Of a stretch of 11,521 nucleotides of DNA, positions 7,883 to 11,521 are shown in pieces. This DNA comes from Flavobacteriales bacterium. GTDB lineage: Bacteria > Bacteroidota > Bacteroidia > Flavobacteriales > Flavobacteriaceae. The stretch lies in NCBI GenBank assembly GCA_003229235.1, contig QIIH01000193.1:1-11521 (forward strand). The letters are read 5' to 3'. The notes beneath the pieces are model-generated. The model was not told the DNA's origin. It saw only the letters and a program-made list of their open reading frames with translations, and ran no database searches. The first letter of the stretch is position 1, and each line of letters opens with the position of its first letter. A program made the position numbers and the translations under genes.

Positions 7883-8704
7883 TTAAAATTGAAAATAAAT
7901 AAATTCAGAAACAGAATCGTCTCCATATACACCAAACAAAATTATGCTCAAAATAATAAGGGCATAAAACCCACCGCGAATTACAAAATTCGTTTTATGT
8001 AAAAGCTTAAATGCATTATACCTTCTGTGAATTGTATCAAATAGTATGAGTATGATAATTAGCAATAAAGCCAATAAAAATTCGTGCTTTGGTAAGCCCA
8101 AATCATAAAAATTGAATGAATCCCCAAAATTGAAAAGATTAGAAACAATAAAAACAGAATCTGCAAAGCTGTTTGATCTAAAAAAGATCCAAGCAAAACA
8201 TACTATCACAAAAGTAAAAACGCCTTTAAAAATTCGACTACTTAAGTGAATTTTGCTCTGTTTACTGTTTCTGCTTACTGCTTTTTCGAGTACGATAAAA
8301 ATCCCATGAATACTGCCCCAAATAATAAAATTTAATGCTGCCCCATGCCATAATCCACTAATGACAAATACTAAAAAAAGATTTAGGTAAGTACGTCCAG
8401 AACCTTTACGACTACCTCCTAACGGAATATAAACATAATCTTTAAACCAAGTAGATAACGAAATATGCCATCTTCGCCAAAAACTTGTAATTGAATTACT
8501 TAAATAAGGCGCGTCAAAATTCTTCATTAAATCAAAACCCATCGTTCTTGCAAGCCCAATTGCAATGTCTGAATAGCCCGAAAAATCGCAATAAATCTGA
8601 AAGGCAAAAGCGATAGTTGCAACAATTAAAGCGCCTCCTCCATAGCTCTCAGGGTCACCGTACACCTGATTTACTAATATACCGAGCCTGTCTGCTATGA
8701 CCAT
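7883..8704 (-). CDS. MBOAT O-acyltransferase, C-terminal half (separate frame)
   Basis: This 273-codon frame encodes the catalytic half of an MBOAT protein of the AlgI/PatA/DltB type, which passes acyl groups across the inner membrane for attachment to exported glycans. It starts MVIADRLGILVNQVYG, normally an internal segment of AlgI-like proteins. It contains FQIYCDFSGYSDIAIG (35-50), SFWRRWHISLSTWFKDYVY (74-92), YIPLGGSR (92-99) and LWHGAALNFIIWG (118-130). His120 in the last motif is the expected conserved histidine. Several further membrane helices run to the C-terminus. An ATG at 8704 sits exactly at the frame break and overlaps the end of the first half by 10 bases, so it could restart translation. 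The likeliest reading is that both halves are one 480-residue gene, real or broken; see 8690-8715. Confidence 0.85.
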   Translation of the reverse strand: MVIADRLGILVNQVYGDPESYGGGALIVATIAFAFQIYCDFSGYSDIAIGLARTMGFDLMKNFDAPYLSNSITSFWRRWHISLSTWFKDYVYIPLGGSRKGSGRTYLNLFLVFVISGLWHGAALNFIIWGSIHGIFIVLEKAVSRNSKQSKIHLSSRIFKGVFTFVIVCFAWIFFRSNSFADSVFIVSNLFNFGDSFNFYDLGLPKHEFLLALLLIIILILFDTIHRRYNAFKLLHKTNFVIRGGFYALIILSIILFGVYGDDSVSEFIYFQF

Positions 8705-8715
8705 TTTTTAAACAA
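8690..8715 (-). other. Frame break in the MBOAT gene at an A6 run
   Basis: On the coding strand this stretch reads GGA TTG TTT AAA AAA TGG TCA TAG in the upstream frame, giving Gly-Leu-Phe-Lys-Lys-Trp-Ser-stop. Re-reading one A, or having seven As instead of six (8704-8709), gives Gly-Leu-Phe-Lys-Lys-Met-Val-Ile-Ala-Asp, which is the expected MBOAT sequence. One missing base therefore explains the two frames. The site is not a classic X XXY YYZ slippery heptamer in the zero frame. A single-tRNA slip on AAA AAA, transcriptional slippage, re-initiation at the overlapping ATG (8704-8702), a true frameshift mutation or a homopolymer error in the assembly all remain open. A8 runs elsewhere in the window (in the sulfotransferase and near the lyase stop) are read in frame. 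Confidence 0.9.
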
Positions 8716-9318
8716 TCCAAAGCAGATCAAAAGTAAGCCAGTTTTAAACTGCCGCAGGTTAAACTTATGAGTCTCATAAAATTGAGGGAGTAAGTGAGAC
8801 GCTCTTTCTATGGGGCCCGCAACTAACTGCGGAAAAAATGCGACAAACGAAAAGAAAGATAATGCGTCGTTGGTGGGCTCTATTTTATTTCTGTAAATAT
8901 CAATGGTATAGCTTAATGTCTGAAAAGTATAGAAGCTAATTCCAACTGGTAAAATTACATTTAGACTAAACGATTCTAGGCTTGCACCAAAAAAATTAAA
9001 GGAGTTTATAAAAGAATCAATAAAAAAATTAGCATATTTAAAATACACCAACATTCCAAGGTTCACAGCAAGACTGATGCCTAAAAGTGTACGGCGATTT
9101 TTCTTTTTGCGTGTCTTTGCCATGGCACGACCTACAAAAAAATCTACCAAAGAACTTAGTACAATAAGAATTAGAAAACGCCAATCCCAATTGGCATAAA
9201 AAAAATAACTGCCAGCAAGTATAAACCAATTTCTTGGAATTCTATTTTTTGAAATTGCCCAATAACCCACAAAAAAAAGCGGAAAAAAAATAGCAAAATC
9301 AATTGAATTAAATAACAT
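8695..9318 (-). CDS. MBOAT O-acyltransferase, N-terminal half (ends early in frame)
   Basis: This 207-codon frame has the standard N-terminus of AlgI-like MBOAT proteins: MLFNSIDFAIFFPLFFVGYW (1-20), then SYFFYANWDWRFL (37-49), VGISFYTFQTLSYTIDIYRN (125-144), FFPQLVAGPIERASHLLPQF (161-180), and CFGLFKK at 199-205. It then ends Trp-Ser-stop, where relatives continue into (V/M)VIADRL. The missing half follows in another frame, starting at the ATG at 8704. The frame begins 45 bases after the lyase stop, one of the longest gaps in the operon. Alone it would be a membrane fragment without the catalytic histidine. No alternative start is needed, because the N-terminus matches the family's usual first residues. 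Confidence 0.85.
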   Translation of the reverse strand: MLFNSIDFAIFFPLFFVGYWAISKNRIPRNWFILAGSYFFYANWDWRFLILIVLSSLVDFFVGRAMAKTRKKKNRRTLLGISLAVNLGMLVYFKYANFFIDSFINSFNFFGASLESFSLNVILPVGISFYTFQTLSYTIDIYRNKIEPTNDALSFFSFVAFFPQLVAGPIERASHLLPQFYETHKFNLRQFKTGLLLICFGLFKKWS

Positions 9319-9363
9319 GCTTTAGCCTATCTTTTTACGATTCCGCTTTTACTTTATCTACGT

Positions 9364-10215
9364 TTACTTAGTCCTTTTTTTTGGATAATATCCAATACGC
9401 CTAGAAGTCATCTTAAAGTCATCGAAATAAATGGTACGATTGTTTTTTTGGCTACCTGATCTATACAGCCCAAATTTTATATAATTTCCTCTTACATTAT
9501 ACATATTACGCCCAAAAACTTTGCCATCACTACGATCATCACTCATTGACTCCCCATTAATTTTTGGCAATACATAGCCATCAGTTTTGTAAACACTCCA
9601 AAAAATTTGATTGCTAAATGTATACCAGATATCTGGTTCTAAATTGCCTTTATAAGTAAGGCGTATGCCTTCGTTTATGTTCCCTGTATCTAAGCCTGAT
9701 TTAAATACTAACGAATATCCTATTTCTGGCTTAAAATTTACACTTAACGCAACTGGAGGACGGGTTTTATGTTTATTGCTTTTCCAGTTATAACCAACCG
9801 CTGGCACGTCGTGCCATTGATGAATAATATACCATCCAGCTTTGGCTTCTGGGGTAAAGAAATCTTTTTGGAATTTAAATCGAAACGAATATTCGGACAA
9901 ATAACCTAATGAATCTTTTTGTGTAATTACCATTTCTGATCGTCTTCCACCATTGGCATAATCTAATGTGTCAAGTTTAACCTGCAAGACATTGTTTAAG
10001 GTGTTGCCAGGTTCTGTAGCTATGGTGAGTCGATCCTCTGTCATTTGCTGTAGCTTCCAAAAATTAGCAAGAGAACTCTCAAAATCATCCAGCCAAATAA
10101 ACTCTGGATCTGCATCAGAATAGTCTATAATGATTTCTTCTGAATCGAGTTTGCTTTTGCATCCAAAAGCGATCAATGCTAGTAAAATAAAACCAATCCC
10201 AAGGTGCCTTATCAT
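9364..10215 (-). CDS. Heparinase-I-like polysaccharide lyase (PF14099-type) lipoprotein
   Basis: A 283-residue predicted lipoprotein: a short basic start, a hydrophobic core (about residues 5-17) and a Cys at position 19 in IAFGC. The mature part resembles the beta-jelly-roll polysaccharide lyases that include heparin lyase I (PL13) and glucuronan lyase (PL20). Signature elements in order are FIWLDDFE (39-46), GGRRSEM (89-95), IIHQWHD (130-136), YIKFGLYRSG (245-254) and IYFDDFKM (262-269). Arg91 or Arg92, His135, Lys247 and Tyr251 are candidates for the catalytic set; the Lys-x3-Tyr spacing equals that recalled for Bacteroides heparinase I. These enzymes cut uronate-containing polymers by beta-elimination. 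In a synthesis operon it may trim or clear the operon's own polymer, as AlgL does in alginate synthesis. It follows the hydrolase gene by 3 bases. The exact family and substrate are uncertain. Confidence 0.78.
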   Translation of the reverse strand: MIRHLGIGFILLALIAFGCKSKLDSEEIIIDYSDADPEFIWLDDFESSLANFWKLQQMTEDRLTIATEPGNTLNNVLQVKLDTLDYANGGRRSEMVITQKDSLGYLSEYSFRFKFQKDFFTPEAKAGWYIIHQWHDVPAVGYNWKSNKHKTRPPVALSVNFKPEIGYSLVFKSGLDTGNINEGIRLTYKGNLEPDIWYTFSNQIFWSVYKTDGYVLPKINGESMSDDRSDGKVFGRNMYNVRGNYIKFGLYRSGSQKNNRTIYFDDFKMTSRRIGYYPKKRTK

Positions 10216-10218
10216 CGT

Positions 10219-11154
10219 TTAGTTCTTTTTGTTAAATTTTTTTAGTAAAAAAAATAATCCAAGTATACCCGCCACAATCCCAATAAATAAATACATCAAC
10301 AGTCCTTTTCGGGGTGCAAACTGAACCTCTTGCGCTTCTAAAAATGACAACACTAGTGGATTCGTTCTATCAAAAATATCAGGAATAGTATTTCGCATCG
10401 AATGCCCAACATTGTCTATGATTTCAAGATTGAATACATCTCCTTTTTCGCCTGCTCTTTCTTTAAACTTCTTTAAATCTTCTATGTTTATTAAGTGATC
10501 TTCTTTGCCAGAAAAGACCTGCGCTGCAGGTATGCGTGCATCAGACTCCATGTAAACATTCCAAGGTGAAAACCAGCGATTTTTGGCAGAAATTCGTTTA
10601 TAAGCATACCCTAAAGAATCGTTTCTAATTACTGGCGAGTACGCAACAATCAAATTAGGACTGTAGTCTTTAATCTGCTTTAAACCTCTTGGATTAGCCA
10701 ATTGTGCTGCAAACGCAAGTTGAGCACCTGCAGAAGATCCAATCGCAATTATCTGATTTTTATCAATGTTGTACATATCGGCATTTTCCCGCATAAAAAA
10801 GATCGCATCCTGAACGTCTTCTAAGGCATCCATAGGAGTTGCGCCCGGAAATGCTTTTGAAGTCCTATACTGAACCACAAAGGCTTTGGCTCCTTTTTTA
10901 ACTAACGGATTCGCAACATCAAATAGTTGAGACCACGAAAAGTTAACCCATCCACCGCCCGAAAGCAAAAGCAAACACGGTGCTTTGGAGTTCATATCAC
11001 TATTTTTACCAAACGGCAGAAGTACTAAGTGTTTCTGGGCCTCAATTTTTTTGTATATGATACTGTCCTGCGCTTTGACACCTCCAGTTTTAATAATTAG
11101 AAAAGCCAGAAACAGTAAAAAAAAGTATCGCTTATATTTGTCTTTTAAAACCAT
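10219..11154 (-). CDS. Secreted alpha/beta-hydrolase (carboxylesterase-like) with C-terminal membrane anchor
   Basis: A 311-residue alpha/beta-hydrolase of the esterase/lipase type. An N-terminal signal peptide is likely: basic residues, a hydrophobic stretch at about 10-21 and a plausible cleavage site after VKA (28/29). The oxyanion-hole segment is SGGGW (65-69). The nucleophile elbow is GSSAG (139-143) with Ser141. Asp219 in SGKEDHL and His251 in NVGHS complete a recognisable triad, so it should be active. A hydrophobic segment at about 285-304 followed by KKFNKKN looks like a C-terminal anchor with a cytoplasmic basic tail, putting the enzyme on the periplasmic face of the inner membrane. 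An esterase there could remove or edit acyl groups on the exported polymer, opposing the MBOAT/SGNH pair. It starts 7 bases after the WecC stop. The substrate is inferred from context only. Confidence 0.85.
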   Translation of the reverse strand: MVLKDKYKRYFFLLFLAFLIIKTGGVKAQDSIIYKKIEAQKHLVLLPFGKNSDMNSKAPCLLLLSGGGWVNFSWSQLFDVANPLVKKGAKAFVVQYRTSKAFPGATPMDALEDVQDAIFFMRENADMYNIDKNQIIAIGSSAGAQLAFAAQLANPRGLKQIKDYSPNLIVAYSPVIRNDSLGYAYKRISAKNRWFSPWNVYMESDARIPAAQVFSGKEDHLINIEDLKKFKERAGEKGDVFNLEIIDNVGHSMRNTIPDIFDRTNPLVLSFLEAQEVQFAPRKGLLMYLFIGIVAGILGLFFLLKKFNKKN

Positions 11155-11161
11155 CCCACTA

Positions 11162-11521
11162 TTATGTTAACCCAACAAAATCCATTATGTGTTTATCGTC
11201 ATTAAAAATCAAGGATCTAAACCCTTTATGCTCTACTAAAAATACAATAATATCTGCCTCTATTACGGCCTCTTTTGCCGAGCTAAGTTCTCTGCCATTG
11301 CCATTTTCTATGTTTGGCTCAACTTGTAGTACAGTAAAACCTTGATCGATAAGTGTATCTGTAACGTACAAAGCGGGCGACTCCCTTAAATCGTCAATAT
11401 CTGGCTTAAAAGCTAACCCCATACAGGCAATAATTGGTTTTTTATTGTTGGACGCCTCAAACTGCAAGGCTGTATTTTTAATTTTTTCTATTGCCCACTC
11501 CGTTTTGTAGTTATTTACTTC
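11162..11521 (-). CDS. wecC: UDP-N-acetyl-D-mannosamine dehydrogenase (WecC-like), C-terminal fragment
   Basis: The last 119 codons of a gene that begins beyond the high-coordinate edge. The frame is open to base 11521, so the TTG at 11467 is an internal Leu and not a start. The fragment begins EVNNYKTEWAIEKI and carries GLAFKPDIDDLRESPA (partial-protein residues 35-50), the strongly conserved C-terminal UDP-binding motif of the UDP-glucose/UDP-ManNAc dehydrogenase superfamily, in the form typical of WecC. It ends DFVGLT, as many Bacteroidota WecC proteins do. The enzyme oxidises UDP-ManNAc to UDP-ManNAcA with two NAD+. The catalytic cysteine lies outside the window. It would supply an aminouronic acid to the polymer. 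A UDP-GlcNAc/UDP-uronate relative with another sugar preference is possible; a WecB epimerase is not in the window. Confidence 0.85.
   Translation of the reverse strand, partial: EVNNYKTEWAIEKIKNTALQFEASNNKKPIIACMGLAFKPDIDDLRESPALYVTDTLIDQGFTVLQVEPNIENGNGRELSSAKEAVIEADIIVFLVEHKGFRSLIFNDDKHIMDFVGLT

Noticed and set aside
8701..8712. Classic programmed -1 frameshift signal at the MBOAT break
   Set aside because: The zero-frame codons TTT AAA AAA do not form an X XXY YYZ heptamer, and I did not identify a clear downstream stem-loop by eye, so I keep recoding only as one open option.
9038..9229. 63-codon minus-strand open frame inside the MBOAT N-terminal half
   Set aside because: Out-of-frame shadow of a conserved membrane protein; it does not restore the MBOAT frame.
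10985..11170. 61-codon plus-strand open frame opposite the hydrolase start
   Set aside because: Antisense to the signal-peptide and oxyanion region of a clear hydrolase gene, with no motif or context of its own.
11162..11467. Reading the WecC fragment as a short 101-residue gene from a TTG start
   Set aside because: The frame stays open to the window edge and the extra residues match the WecC family, so this is a gene cut by the window and not a small or truncated one.
1..11521. Mobile elements, CRISPR arrays, tRNA or rRNA genes
   Set aside because: No transposase, integrase, regularly spaced repeat or RNA gene pattern was seen; nearly all bases are protein-coding.

Overview
The window looks like part of a surface-polysaccharide (capsule or exopolysaccharide) biosynthesis locus from a Bacteroidota bacterium, probably a marine Flavobacteriaceae relative. 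The lineage call is an inference. It rests on the AT-rich sequence, lysine- and phenylalanine-rich proteins, lack of strong Shine-Dalgarno sequences, tight gene packing, and the mix of sulfotransferase, MBOAT/SGNH, WecC and heparinase-I-like genes. No gene identifies the species. Every supported gene lies on the minus strand, so transcription runs from high to low coordinates, and the set continues past both ends of the window.

In transcription order the genes are: the 3' end of a WecC-type UDP-ManNAc dehydrogenase (to 11162); a secreted, C-terminally anchored alpha/beta hydrolase (11154-10219); a heparinase-I-type polysaccharide lyase lipoprotein (10215-9364); an MBOAT O-acyltransferase broken into two overlapping frames (9318-8695 and 8704-7883); its SGNH-type partner (7844-6399); a Wzx-type flippase (6411-5140); a Wzy-type membrane protein (5140-3890); a GT4 glycosyltransferase (3897-2863); a hexapeptide acyltransferase (2869-2360); a second O-antigen ligase/polymerase (2350-1115); a PAPS-dependent sulfotransferase (1149-289); and the start of a NodB-like deacetylase (289 to the edge). 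The largest gap between genes is 45 bases. Most junctions overlap by 1 to 35 bases, which fits one translationally coupled operon with its promoter and terminator outside the window.

A plausible reading is a Wzx/Wzy pathway. WecC supplies an aminouronic acid nucleotide sugar, the GT4 enzyme and others outside the window build a lipid-linked repeat, the flippase exports it and a Wzy polymerises it. The polymer would be decorated with sulfate and with O-acetyl groups from the MBOAT/SGNH pair and perhaps the hexapeptide enzyme, then trimmed by an esterase, a lyase and a deacetylase. The product would be a sulfated, acylated, uronate-containing polysaccharide, broadly glycosaminoglycan-like, made beside a lyase of the heparinase I family. 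The other point of note is the MBOAT break at an A6 run, which could be an assembly error, a real mutation, recoding or a true split protein.
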